Assembly (NCBI RefSeq): GCF_002177135.1
Contig: NZ_MWPH01000001.1
Location: 496,001-560,000 of the forward strand
Reading direction: 5' to 3'
Length of the DNA stretch: 64,000 bases
DNA from: Natronolimnobius baerhuensis
Lineage (GTDB): Archaea; Halobacteriota; Halobacteria; Halobacteriales; Natrialbaceae
The translations under genes were made by a program, and so were the position numbers. This document shows positions 35,835 to 43,637 of this stretch, one piece after another. The first letter of the stretch is position 1, and each line of letters opens with the position of its first letter. The notes below the pieces were generated by a model that had not been told where the DNA came from, did not search any database, and saw only the letters and a program-made list of their open reading frames with translations.

Positions 35835-36821
35835 ATGACTGATACAAACATCCGAGCCTATACGAGCGAGCAAGAGGTGGAACGCGACGAGGAAACTGAG
35901 GAGACAGCACGCTCTGAGGAACAAGAGCAGTGTCCCGAATGTGGTGGTCGTCTCATCTCGGACGCCGAACACGCCGAGACCGTCTGTGACGACTGTGGCC
36001 TCGTCGTCGAAGAAGACGGAATCGACCGCGGCCCTGAGTGGCGCGCATTCGACTCCGCAGAGAAAGACAAGAAAAGCCGCGTCGGCGCCCCAACGACGAA
36101 CATGATGCACGACCAGGGCCTGTCGACGAACATCGGCTGGCAGGACAAAGACGCCTACGGCAAGTCCCTCTCGAGTCGTCAGCGCCAGAAGATGCAACGC
36201 CTTCGCACCTGGAACGAGCGCTTCCGCACGCGTGACTCCAAGGAGCGCAACCTGAAACAGGCACTCGGCGAAATCGACCGCATGGCGAGTGCGCTCGGAC
36301 TGCCGGAGAACGTCCGCGAAACGGCAAGCGTCATCTACCGACGCGCACTCGAGGAGGACCTCCTCCCGGGTCGCTCGATTGAAGGTGTCGCGACGGCCTC
36401 GCTGTACGCCTCTGCACGACAGGCAGGGACGCCACGCAGCCTCGACGAAATCTCGGCTGTCAGCCGCGTCGAGAAGATGGAACTGACGCGTACGTATCGC
36501 TACATCATCCGCGAACTCGGCCTCGAGGTCCAGCCGGCTGACCCAGAGAGCTACGTTCCACGGTTCGTCAGCGACCTCGATCTCTCCGATGAGACCGAGC
36601 GGATGGCCCGCGAGCTGCTCGACTCCGCACGCGCGGCGGGCGTCCACAGCGGTAAGTCGCCAGTCGGCCTCGCCGCTGCTGGTGTCTACGCTGCGGCGCT
36701 GCTCACGAACGAGAAAGTCACCCAAAACGAGGTCAGCGAAGTCGCAAGCATCTCCGAAGTGACGATCCGAAACCGGTACAAAGAACTCCTCGAGGCGTCG
36801 GATTCGGCCGCGCCTGCCTAA
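35835..36821 (+). CDS. tfb: Transcription initiation factor IIB (TFB)
   Basis: The 328-residue factor has an N-terminal zinc ribbon (CPECGGRLI, then CDDCGLVVEE) and the B-reader/linker (GPEWRAFDSAEKDKKSRVGA). Two cyclin-like repeats follow at about residues 125-215 and 225-315, with GRSIEGVATASLYASARQ and GKSPVGLAAAGVYAAALL. It recruits RNA polymerase to TBP-bound promoters. Haloarchaea carry several TFB paralogues with different promoter choice; which one this is cannot be told here. The unusually long AT-rich promoter and structured leader suggest tight control. Confidence 0.95.
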   Translation: MTDTNIRAYTSEQEVERDEETEETARSEEQEQCPECGGRLISDAEHAETVCDDCGLVVEEDGIDRGPEWRAFDSAEKDKKSRVGAPTTNMMHDQGLSTNIGWQDKDAYGKSLSSRQRQKMQRLRTWNERFRTRDSKERNLKQALGEIDRMASALGLPENVRETASVIYRRALEEDLLPGRSIEGVATASLYASARQAGTPRSLDEISAVSRVEKMELTRTYRYIIRELGLEVQPADPESYVPRFVSDLDLSDETERMARELLDSARAAGVHSGKSPVGLAAAGVYAAALLTNEKVTQNEVSEVASISEVTIRNRYKELLEASDSAAPA

Positions 36822-36931
36822 CACGGGAGTCTCGCTCGCCGGTTCGGGTCGGTAATTTCAGATTGAACGCCTCCAGCGTGGTGGCGTGTGATGCGACAAA
36901 GTTTTTCACAGTTGGTGTGTAACACCATAGC

Positions 36932-37111
36932 ATGGACCAGACGACTGTGCAGCTGCTGTGTCCTGAATGTACCAAAGACTGGCAGTCCGCACCGCGCGAA
37001 CTTCCTGACTCAACGTCGATGTTTCACTGTCCGAACTGTCATGCAACACGACGGACTTCCGAGTTTATGCGAACTGATCGTGACCTCCAAACGCTGAATC
37101 AACTCGGGTAA
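36932..37111 (+). CDS. Small CxxC zinc-ribbon protein
   Basis: A 59-residue frame reads MDQTTVQLLCPECTKDWQ, then SMFHCPNCHATRRTSEFM and an end QTLNQLG. CPEC and CPNC form a single zinc ribbon, as in many haloarchaeal small proteins. The ATG at 36932 lies 110 bp after TFB on the same strand, with AAGTTTTTC about 29 nt upstream as a possible TATA. It may bind nucleic acid or a protein partner. Confidence 0.75.
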   Translation: MDQTTVQLLCPECTKDWQSAPRELPDSTSMFHCPNCHATRRTSEFMRTDRDLQTLNQLG

Positions 37112-37432
37112 CCCATCCTCGAGTACGGGTCATAACTATCCCTTCGTTGTCTCGATGAATCGGACTAACCAGTGCCTACTGGCGGCATCGACGATAGACT
37201 GTGCGTGTCGAGAGCAGGTCGTATTCGCGTCCCGATGGAACAGCATCGGCCACCAAAACATATCAAAGTAGACAGTAATTAAATCCCAGTCCAAACATGG
37301 GTTGTTGCCAGTTTTATGCGGCTAATCGGCAGCTTCAACACAGTATTGATCGTGATATTCACTCTCACGAATAGAGGGCGTGTGGTAACGCGACTCAAGA
37401 TAATAATATAACCCTGCAGTGGGTAGAACAGG
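37112..37432. other. Intergenic region without recognisable gene
   Basis: These 321 bp contain only frames of 13-25 codons (for example from the ATG at 37297), with no family resemblance. The last 30 bp hold the TATA-like ATAATATAACC of the next gene. The composition is more AT-rich than neighbouring genes. Confidence 0.6.
37402..37412 (+). promoter_or_regulatory. TATA element of the UPF0058 gene
   Basis: AATAATATAAC is centred about 26 nt before the ATG at 37433 and 32 nt before the preferred ATG at 37439. Transcription would start almost at the first codon. Confidence 0.5.
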
Positions 37433-37438
37433 ATGGTT

Positions 37439-37675
37439 ATGAAGAAGCAGGAGCTCATCCACCTTCACGGTCTTCTCGCGGAGGTATCGAACCAGTGTGC
37501 AGAGTGGGACAACTGTCAGATCGATCTCGAGGAGTACGAATCTCGAGGCATTCGGCCAACATCAATTCACAAATCGAAAACGGATCACAAAGCCGCTGTT
37601 TTTGCACTCGCCAACGGAATCACGACGAACATGGGCGAAGACGAGCAGGAAGCCATCGCGGCGACCGCGGACTAA
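37439..37675 (+). CDS. UPF0058-family small protein
   Basis: The 78-residue protein MKKQELIHLHGLLAEV, then CAEWDNCQIDLEEYESRGIR and RPTSIHKSKTDHKAAVFALA, matches the archaeal UPF0058 family, small helical proteins of unknown function. The family normally starts MKKQEL, so I place the start at 37439. The ATG at 37433 would add two residues and fits the TATA spacing slightly better. Confidence 0.82.
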   Translation: MKKQELIHLHGLLAEVSNQCAEWDNCQIDLEEYESRGIRPTSIHKSKTDHKAAVFALANGITTNMGEDEQEAIAATAD

Positions 37676-37842
37676 TCCTTCGAGACGAATCTCCGGCAGC
37701 CAACAGTGACAAACTGGCAAGACTGCCAGAGTAGCTGCTGCCAGTCAGGACACACATACTTACACAGCACTGGTACGATTAGTACGTCCGCAGTAACGGT
37801 GGGGACTCTCGAGTCACTGATCCACTATCAATGGACAGCACC

Positions 37843-38343
37843 TTATTCGACGAGATCTTCGAACTCAGGTAACACGTCATCGTCTGTCGACTCCGATTGG
37901 GTCGACGCGTCATCTCCCTCGTCTGTCTCGAGTGAGTCCTCACCCAGGTCAAGGTCGTCTAACTCATCGTCGTCTTCCTCATCCGCTGTGGACTCCTCAT
38001 CGTCTTCGTCCTCAATGACATCGACAACGATCACCTCGAGTGGGATGTTCTCGAGGAGTTGGCCGATCTCTTTGCGTGCGATTCGTGAGGCGTGTTCCTC
38101 GCGCTCGACGTTGAAGACGGTCATCTCCAACTCGAGGGCGACGAGGGCTTCGTCGGCCGCGATAAACGCAGGCGGCAGTTCCTCTCCCGATGGGGAGGTC
38201 CGCTCGCCCATGTTGATTTCGACGTAATTTAAGTCAGGGTTCAGCATCTCGCCTGTCTTCGAGATGGCGATCCGGATCGCCTCGTCTTCCGTCTCAACGT
38301 CGAACACCGGCACGGCAGCCTCGACGACAACCCTGCAGTTCAT
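37843..38343 (-). CDS. UPF0212/DUF555-family protein
   Basis: The 166-residue protein begins MNCRVVVEAAVPVFDVETED and continues AIRIAISKTGEMLNPDLNYV, the diagnostic start of the archaeal DUF555 (UPF0212) family. MTVFNVEREEHASRIARKEI is also conserved. The last 55 residues are a haloarchaeal acidic tail, mostly Asp/Glu/Ser. The function is unknown; the family is nearly universal in euryarchaea. It is divergent from the glycosylase gene by about 190 bp. Confidence 0.85.
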   Translation of the reverse strand: MNCRVVVEAAVPVFDVETEDEAIRIAISKTGEMLNPDLNYVEINMGERTSPSGEELPPAFIAADEALVALELEMTVFNVEREEHASRIARKEIGQLLENIPLEVIVVDVIEDEDDEESTADEEDDDELDDLDLGEDSLETDEGDDASTQSESTDDDVLPEFEDLVE

Positions 38344-38535
38344 ACCTAGACATTGTGTGGCCTACAGTATCAAGGTTCGCCCAACGAGTTATCGACGGTG
38401 ACCGTTTCTCGCTGGAAATGACTGCAACAGTGGGGCATATGAGACTGAAAAACGGTTTCGCTGACTTCGGCCGGGTTTGTGAGACGGGCACTGGCTTCGA
38501 AAGGTCCAAGCCCGCACCGACAAAGCTAGCAACGA

Positions 38536-39423
38536 ATGGAAACGGGAACGATTCCGCTCGCCTCCCTCTCGGGCGGACTCGACCTCTATCGTACCCTCGA
38601 GAGCGGGCAAAGCTACCTCTGGCGGCGCGCTGATGGCGAGATGTACCAGAGCGAACCCGACCCAGGAACCTGGTATCACACTGTTGTCGACGACGAGGTG
38701 ATTCGCGTCCGCACGCTCGAGGACTGCCTCGAGTGGCAGTCATGGACGGATGCCGAGACGCAAGTTCGGCGACTCCTCCGACTGGATGACGACCTCGAGG
38801 CAATCGTCGCCACAGCACCCGACGATCCGCTCCTGCGCGAGGCCTACGACGCTCACCGCGGTATGCGACTGGTCGCTGACCCACCGTTTGGCACGCTGAT
38901 TTCGTTCATCTGTTCGGCCCAGATGCGCGTCAGTCGCATTCATACGATGGTGTCGACGCTGGCCCGCGAGTACGGCACCGCACTCGAGTTTGATGGCGAA
39001 ACGTACCACGCGTTCCCGACACCGGAACAACTCGCGACGGCGACCGAGGACGAACTTCGCGAGTTAGGACTCGGTTACCGCGCGCCCTACGTCGTTCGTA
39101 CGGCCGAAATGGTTGCCAACGGAGAGGCACATCCAGCTGAAGCACGAAATCTCGAGTACGAAGCGGCGCGGGAGTATCTCTGTCAGTTCGTCGGCGTCGG
39201 CGACAAGGTCGCAGACTGCGTGTTGCTCTTCGCGCTCGACTTCGACGAGGCCGTCCCGCTCGATACGTGGATCAAATCCGCCATCGAGGAGTACTACCCC
39301 GACTGCGACGGTGGCTCCTATGCCACGACCTCGAGAGCGATTCGTGACCGACTGGGAAGCGAATATGCAGGGTACGCCCAGACGTATATTTTCCACCACC
39401 TCCGGACTGGATCGGGCGAATGA
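38536..39423 (+). CDS. 8-oxoguanine DNA glycosylase (OGG1/AlkA superfamily)
   Basis: The 295-residue enzyme has an N-terminal TBP-like domain and the HhH-GPD core. FVGVGDKVADCVLLFALDFD holds the helix-hairpin-helix with the catalytic Lys of OGG1-type glycosylases, and AVPLDTWI holds the catalytic Asp. TLISFICSAQMRVSRIHTMV is the conserved helix before it. It should remove 8-oxoguanine opposite C and nick at the resulting site. The Lys-containing form separates it from the monofunctional AlkA. It stands alone transcriptionally. Confidence 0.88.
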   Translation: METGTIPLASLSGGLDLYRTLESGQSYLWRRADGEMYQSEPDPGTWYHTVVDDEVIRVRTLEDCLEWQSWTDAETQVRRLLRLDDDLEAIVATAPDDPLLREAYDAHRGMRLVADPPFGTLISFICSAQMRVSRIHTMVSTLAREYGTALEFDGETYHAFPTPEQLATATEDELRELGLGYRAPYVVRTAEMVANGEAHPAEARNLEYEAAREYLCQFVGVGDKVADCVLLFALDFDEAVPLDTWIKSAIEEYYPDCDGGSYATTSRAIRDRLGSEYAGYAQTYIFHHLRTGSGE

Positions 39424-39492
39424 GGTTCAGTTGGAGTATCTCGTTCAGACACAGCGAACAATGATTTTGTGACTGCGTTGGCAAGATAGTGT

Positions 39493-39822
39493 ATGGAACT
39501 CGGTGGAGTAATTTCGCTCGTCGCCGCTGCCATATTCGTCGGCGGCCTCGGAATTCTCATCAAACACTTCGGCCGCGTCGAACTCATCGCTGGCTACGAT
39601 CCTGAGCGGGTGACCGACGAAGAGGGACTGGCCGCGTTCATCGGCACGAACGCCCTCTACGTTGCCGGACTGTTGGTCTTCGTCGCGCTCGTCAGTTACA
39701 CCGAACCGTTGGGTGGCGAACTGGCCGCACTCAGCGGTCCGCTGCTCATCGTCGGCACACTACTGCTGGCCGGTCGCATGGTTATCGGCGCACGACGCTA
39801 CGAACAATCCGCCGAATCATGA
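39493..39822 (+). CDS. Small membrane protein (DUF3784-like)
   Basis: The 109-residue product has three hydrophobic segments at about residues 5-25, 55-75 and 79-98. Between the first two is a loop ELIAGYDPERVTDEEGLAAF. This pattern, with LIAGYxP after the first helix, resembles the DUF3784 family of unknown function. It starts 70 bp after the glycosylase gene on the same strand. Confidence 0.7.
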   Translation: MELGGVISLVAAAIFVGGLGILIKHFGRVELIAGYDPERVTDEEGLAAFIGTNALYVAGLLVFVALVSYTEPLGGELAALSGPLLIVGTLLLAGRMVIGARRYEQSAES

Positions 39823-39916
39823 TTGCTGATCTCGAGACCACAGAAGACCCTTTATACGAGAATTCTTCAAGAGGTCATCGAAATGACTAAATACACCTGA
39901 TGATCTGTTTTCACCA

Positions 39917-40306
39917 ATGGAAGAACGGGTGTGGGACACACTCATTGCGACACTCGCAGTTCTAACGCTTCCACTCGGGCTGTTAACCGGTATTTTCGTT
40001 GGGTTTCAAGCAGCGCTTGTCGTGTTCATCGTTGGCTGGTTGCTACTCTTACCACTCATGGCGATTTCCAGAGAATTTGTCGTTGGTTCTCCCGACGAGT
40101 CACACCGCGATAGCCACGAGTCAGCGGATAACTCGATGGGGGCATTAGAGACGCTCAAAGAACGATACGCAGCGGGCGAAATCGATGAAACCGAGTTTGA
40201 ACGGAAAGTTGACCAACTGGTCGATACGGAGGGCATTGAGATGGGTCGTACGAACGAGACCGACCAGTCCACTCAGGAATCTGACGAAGAATACGATCTG
40301 AACTAG
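39917..40306 (+). CDS. SHOCT-domain membrane protein
   Basis: The 129-residue protein has two hydrophobic helices near residues 10-30 and 33-55. A C-terminal SHOCT motif follows (ALETLKERYAAGEIDETEFE, then KVDQLVDTE), with a polar tail after it. SHOCT modules mediate oligomerisation in membrane proteins. TTTATAC at 39850-39856 is a possible promoter about 64 nt upstream. Confidence 0.78.
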   Translation: MEERVWDTLIATLAVLTLPLGLLTGIFVGFQAALVVFIVGWLLLLPLMAISREFVVGSPDESHRDSHESADNSMGALETLKERYAAGEIDETEFERKVDQLVDTEGIEMGRTNETDQSTQESDEEYDLN

Positions 40307-40352
40307 CGGTTTCAGGCTCGAGACTGAATCGAGAACGCGCTCCTATCGACTG

Positions 40353-40607
40353 TCACTCGTAATCTGACCGCCCGGTGATCGCCCAGTACGTCTGCGAAAT
40401 GAGCATCACGCCGAAGATCAGGACGAGAGCAGCGGCGACGACGAGTGCAACTGTGTGGCCGAGCAGATAGTACGCGAGGGCGCTCGCGACGAGGACGAAC
40501 ACCAGCGCACCCGCGGCTAACTCGAGCAGTTCCCGGACGGTCGCCCGGCGACTCGAGACGTCGACGTACTCGTCTTCGACGCGGTCGAGCGGTCCCATAG
40601 CGGCCAT
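40353..40607 (-). CDS. Small two-helix membrane protein
   Basis: The 84-residue product has a charged N-terminus (DRVEDEYVDVSSRRATVREL) and two hydrophobic segments at about residues 30-48 and 52-72. It ends in AITGRSDYE. The family is unrecognised. It is divergent from the acylphosphatase gene by 87 bp; an alternative start is the ATG at 40598. Confidence 0.65.
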   Translation of the reverse strand: MAAMGPLDRVEDEYVDVSSRRATVRELLELAAGALVFVLVASALAYYLLGHTVALVVAAALVLIFGVMLISQTYWAITGRSDYE

Positions 40608-40694
40608 ACGCCGTGGTTGCAGTTAAGCGCCGGCCCCGCTCGCAACGAGTGGCAACGAACTGGATTTTTGTCGCTCGCGACCAAGCGTTCGCGT

Positions 40695-40973
40695 ATGGCA
40701 GACCGAACCCGCGCACACGTTTTCGTCTCGGGGACAGTACAGGGCGTTTACTACCGTGCAACGACACGCGACACGGCCCAAGACAAAGGCGTCGACGGCT
40801 GGGTAAAAAATCTCTCAGACGGGCGCGTCGAGGCCGTCTTCGAAGGAAGTGAGGACGCAGTCGAGGCGATGCTCGAGTTCTGTCAGGAGGGCAGTCCCGC
40901 AGCCGATGTCGACGATGTCGCAGTCGAGTACGACAAACCGCAGGGCGTCAACGGCTTTGAAATTCGGTACTGA
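40695..40973 (+). CDS. acyP: Acylphosphatase
   Basis: The 92-residue enzyme contains VFVSGTVQGVYYRATTRDTA, with the phosphate-binding loop and catalytic Arg of the acylphosphatase family. GWVKNLSDGRVEAVFEG supplies the catalytic Asn. It hydrolyses carboxyl-phosphate bonds of acylphosphates in the cytosol. The ATG at 40695 gives the standard length; the frame is open upstream to 40617 but without family sequence. Confidence 0.93.
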   Translation: MADRTRAHVFVSGTVQGVYYRATTRDTAQDKGVDGWVKNLSDGRVEAVFEGSEDAVEAMLEFCQEGSPAADVDDVAVEYDKPQGVNGFEIRY

Positions 40974-41012
40974 GACGTTACGGCGGTCGGCTCGAGGGTG
41001 GCGACCGTTGGC

Positions 41013-41510
41013 TCACTCGAGTGCGAGCAGATACTCCTCGAGCCATGGCGGCTCGTCGGTGTAATTCCACTCGGCCCACTCGGCCTTTTCGCCGGCGTAG
41101 TAGGCCCGATACGCGCTTACTGGGTCGTCGGGATCTGTGTACTCGTCGGGCATGGCCTGTGGACGTGGCGTTGGCTCGCTCGCAGGGAAGTCGATTGCGT
41201 CGGGATCGATCCGGTCGATAACCTGCCAACTCGCGTGGTCCTCGTCTTTCTCGTAGCGCTCGACGAACTCCGCGTTGAGCGCCTCGGCGTGTGTGCGCAG
41301 GCGGAGCCAGTTCGCCCGCGATTCGGTCGCCCACTGCGTTACCGGATGCGCGATATGCGTCGGCTGGTACAGGAACTCGCGCTCGAGGCCGTTTTCGCGA
41401 GCCGCCGTACACAGCACTTGCGCGGCCTCGAGCAGCAGTTTGTTGACGTGCTGGTCGCAGTGATACCGCGCGGCGAGGCGCGGGTCCTCGTCGAGCCAGA
41501 AGACGTTCAC
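41013..41510 (-). CDS. Conserved protein of unknown function, phage-type family
   Basis: The 165-residue protein starts at a GTG and reads NVFWLDEDPRLAARYHCDQH, then VNKLLLEAAQVLCTA. PTHIAHPVTQWATESRANW and YYAGEKAEWAEWNYTDEPPW follow. These blocks resemble a family that I associate with phage and marine-virus genomes (YHCDKHVVKMxLE...), of unknown function. The pattern of one Cys with several His and Trp may bind metal. The GTG at 41510 avoids overlap with the divergent nnr gene; the start is uncertain. Confidence 0.7.
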   Translation of the reverse strand: MNVFWLDEDPRLAARYHCDQHVNKLLLEAAQVLCTAARENGLEREFLYQPTHIAHPVTQWATESRANWLRLRTHAEALNAEFVERYEKDEDHASWQVIDRIDPDAIDFPASEPTPRPQAMPDEYTDPDDPVSAYRAYYAGEKAEWAEWNYTDEPPWLEEYLLALE

Positions 41511-41584
41511 GGTCCTGTTGGGTGCTGGGACGGCTTGAGCATGTCGTCGCAATATTGAACGGGTGGCCCGCCGAAATCGAGCGT

Positions 41585-43018
41585 ATGATCACAGGCGAGC
41601 GGATGGCCGCCGTCGACGAGAACGCAGCGGCACTCGGCGTGCCCCGAAAGCAATTGATGGAGTCGAGCGGCAACGCCGTCGCCCGCGCGGTTCGCGACCT
41701 CGCGGACCCGGGCGCAAGCGTCGCACTCGTCGCCGGCCGCGGAAACAACGGCGGAGACGCGTTCGTCGCCGCCCGCTTTCTCGAGGCGTACGATGTGACC
41801 ACCGTCTTGCTCGGACGCGCTGCAACCATCGGCACCGACATCGCCCGCGAGAACTGGGATGCCCTCGAGCAAGCCGGCTACGACACGCGCGAGGTGCGCG
41901 ACTCGAGCCAGTTCGACCTGCCAGACTGTGACCTCGTCGTCGACGCCATGCTCGGGACGGGAATCAGCGGCGACCTCAGAGAGCCCGTCGCGACCGCCGC
42001 GCAGGCGATCAACGCAACCGACGCGACGGTGCTCGCGGTCGACGTTCCCACGGGCTTCGACGCTGACGGGGGCGATCACGCCGAGAACCGGGTCGAGGCG
42101 GACCACGTCGTCACGTTCCACGACACGAAGCCGGGACTCGCCAACCTCGAGTGCCCGGTCACCGTCGCGGATATCGGTATCCCCGCCGCGGCCGAGCGCT
42201 TCGTCGGCCCCGGAGACATCGACCTCGCTCGCCCCGACGGCCGCGACGGGCGTCCGAATATCATCGGCGGCGGTCCCTACACCGGCGCGCCGGCACTCGC
42301 CGCCCAGGCTACCCTCCGCGCTGGCACCGAACTCGCGTTCGTCGCCGCCCCCGACACCGTCGCCGGCGAAATCCAGGGGTACAGCGAGGATCTCATCGTT
42401 CAGCCCTACGAGGAAGACGTGCTCACACCCGAGCAAGCCACGGACCTCCTCGAGACCGTCGAAAACTACGAGTCGCCGGTCGTCATCGGCCCGGGACTGG
42501 GCACTGCAGACGAGACGCTCGAGGCTGCCAAGCAGTTCCTCTCATCCTATACAGGCACCGCAGTCGTCGACGCCGACGCGCTCCAGGTTGTGCCCGACCT
42601 CGAGACAGACGCGACGCTGATCTGTACGCCGAATCGAGGCGAACTCGCGGGGATGGGCGGCCCCGACGCGGACGATCTCGAGGCCGTCGCCGACGACATC
42701 AAATCCTTCGCGGCCGACCTCGGACACGTCGTCCTCGCGAAGGGAGCCAAGGACGTGATCACCGACGGCGAGCGAACTCGAGTCAGTCGCTCTGGAACCG
42801 TCGGCATGAAAGTCGGCGGCACCGGGGATACGCTCGCGGGCATCGTCGCCGCGCTGGTCGAACACGCCGAGCCCCTCGACGCCGCGGCGGCAGCCGCTCA
42901 CGTCAACGGACTGGCCGGCGAGCGACTCGCCGAGCGCGCCGAGCACGGCTTTCTCGCCTCGGAACTGCTTACGGAAATCCCTACTGTGCTGTGGGACGAA
43001 GGTGCGCTCAATGTCTGA
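41585..43018 (+). CDS. nnr: Bifunctional NAD(P)H-hydrate epimerase/dehydratase
   Basis: The 477-residue protein fuses two repair enzymes. The YjeF-N epimerase domain is at residues 1-215, with VAGRGNNGGDAFVAARFL, VVDAMLGTGISGDLREPV and AVDVPTGFDADGG. The ribokinase-like dehydratase is at 225-470, with VIGPGLGTADETLE, GTAVVDADALQVV, CTPNRGELAGM and GGTGDTLAGIVAAL. Together they return the damaged hydrates R- and S-NAD(P)HX to NAD(P)H. ATG 41585 (MITGERMAAVDENA) gives the family start. Its last 8 bp overlap moaC, so the two form an operon. Confidence 0.93.
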   Translation: MITGERMAAVDENAAALGVPRKQLMESSGNAVARAVRDLADPGASVALVAGRGNNGGDAFVAARFLEAYDVTTVLLGRAATIGTDIARENWDALEQAGYDTREVRDSSQFDLPDCDLVVDAMLGTGISGDLREPVATAAQAINATDATVLAVDVPTGFDADGGDHAENRVEADHVVTFHDTKPGLANLECPVTVADIGIPAAAERFVGPGDIDLARPDGRDGRPNIIGGGPYTGAPALAAQATLRAGTELAFVAAPDTVAGEIQGYSEDLIVQPYEEDVLTPEQATDLLETVENYESPVVIGPGLGTADETLEAAKQFLSSYTGTAVVDADALQVVPDLETDATLICTPNRGELAGMGGPDADDLEAVADDIKSFAADLGHVVLAKGAKDVITDGERTRVSRSGTVGMKVGGTGDTLAGIVAALVEHAEPLDAAAAAAHVNGLAGERLAERAEHGFLASELLTEIPTVLWDEGALNV

Positions 43019-43550
43019 CGATCCCACGCCCGCTGCGGGCTCGAATCCCGATCCGCGACACGATCACGACGGCGACGCTCGAGACCTTACGCACACCACA
43101 GATGAGGGCGACGTACAGATGGTCGACGTCGGCGACAAACCTGACAGCAAACGCCGTGCCGTCGCCGCGGGCGAAATTCGACTGCAGCCCTCGACTATCG
43201 AGGCCATCCGCGACGACCAAATTGGCAAGGGCGACGTGCTCGCAACCGCCCGAATCGGCGCAATTCAGGCCGTCAAACACACCTGGGAGACGATCCCAAT
43301 GTGTCACCAGATTCCGGTCACGAACGTCGACACCGACTTCGATCTCGAGGCGGACCGAGTCGTCTGCGAGGTCGCCGTCGAGACGACCGGCAAGACGGGC
43401 TGTGAGATGGAGGCGCTCGAGGGCGTCACGACCGGCTTAAACGTCGTCTGGGATATGGTCAAAGCCATCGAGAAGGATGCAGACGGGCAGTACCCCGAGA
43501 CTGGCATCGAGAATGTGCGAGTGCTCGCAAAGGAAAAGCACCAGCAGTAA
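43011..43550 (+). CDS. moaC: Cyclic pyranopterin monophosphate synthase
   Basis: The 179-residue enzyme has a 25-residue acidic leader. Then come THTTDEGDVQMVDVGDKPDS, PMCHQIPVTNV and TTGKTGCEMEALEGVTTGLN, the conserved active-site blocks of MoaC. It acts second in molybdenum cofactor synthesis, turning 3',8-cyclo-7,8-dihydroGTP into cyclic pyranopterin monophosphate. The overlap with nnr is striking, as the two pathways are unrelated. moaA is not in the window. Confidence 0.94.
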   Translation: MSDDPTPAAGSNPDPRHDHDGDARDLTHTTDEGDVQMVDVGDKPDSKRRAVAAGEIRLQPSTIEAIRDDQIGKGDVLATARIGAIQAVKHTWETIPMCHQIPVTNVDTDFDLEADRVVCEVAVETTGKTGCEMEALEGVTTGLNVVWDMVKAIEKDADGQYPETGIENVRVLAKEKHQQ

Positions 43551-43605
43551 TCGAGACGGTGCGTTGTCTTCTTGATCCGATCACAGCGCGTTTCGTCTTC
43601 GACAC

Positions 43606-43613
43606 AGTATAAG
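43606..43613 (+). promoter_or_regulatory. TATA element of glmM
   Basis: AGTATAAG is centred 28 nt before the ATG at 43638, a good match to the haloarchaeal TATA and to a leaderless transcript. It makes glmM independent of the upstream nnr-moaC operon. Confidence 0.55.
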
Positions 43614-43637
43614 TATCTCCTCGCAGAACCTCAGTAT

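Noticed and set aside
37297-37374. 25-codon frame in the 37-kb spacer
   Set aside because: Too short, no motif, no promoter at the proper distance and no sign of coupling to a neighbour.
43020-43070. tRNA-like T-loop sequence GGCTCGAATCCC
   Set aside because: It lies in the moaC leader frame and no acceptor or anticodon stems can be drawn around it.
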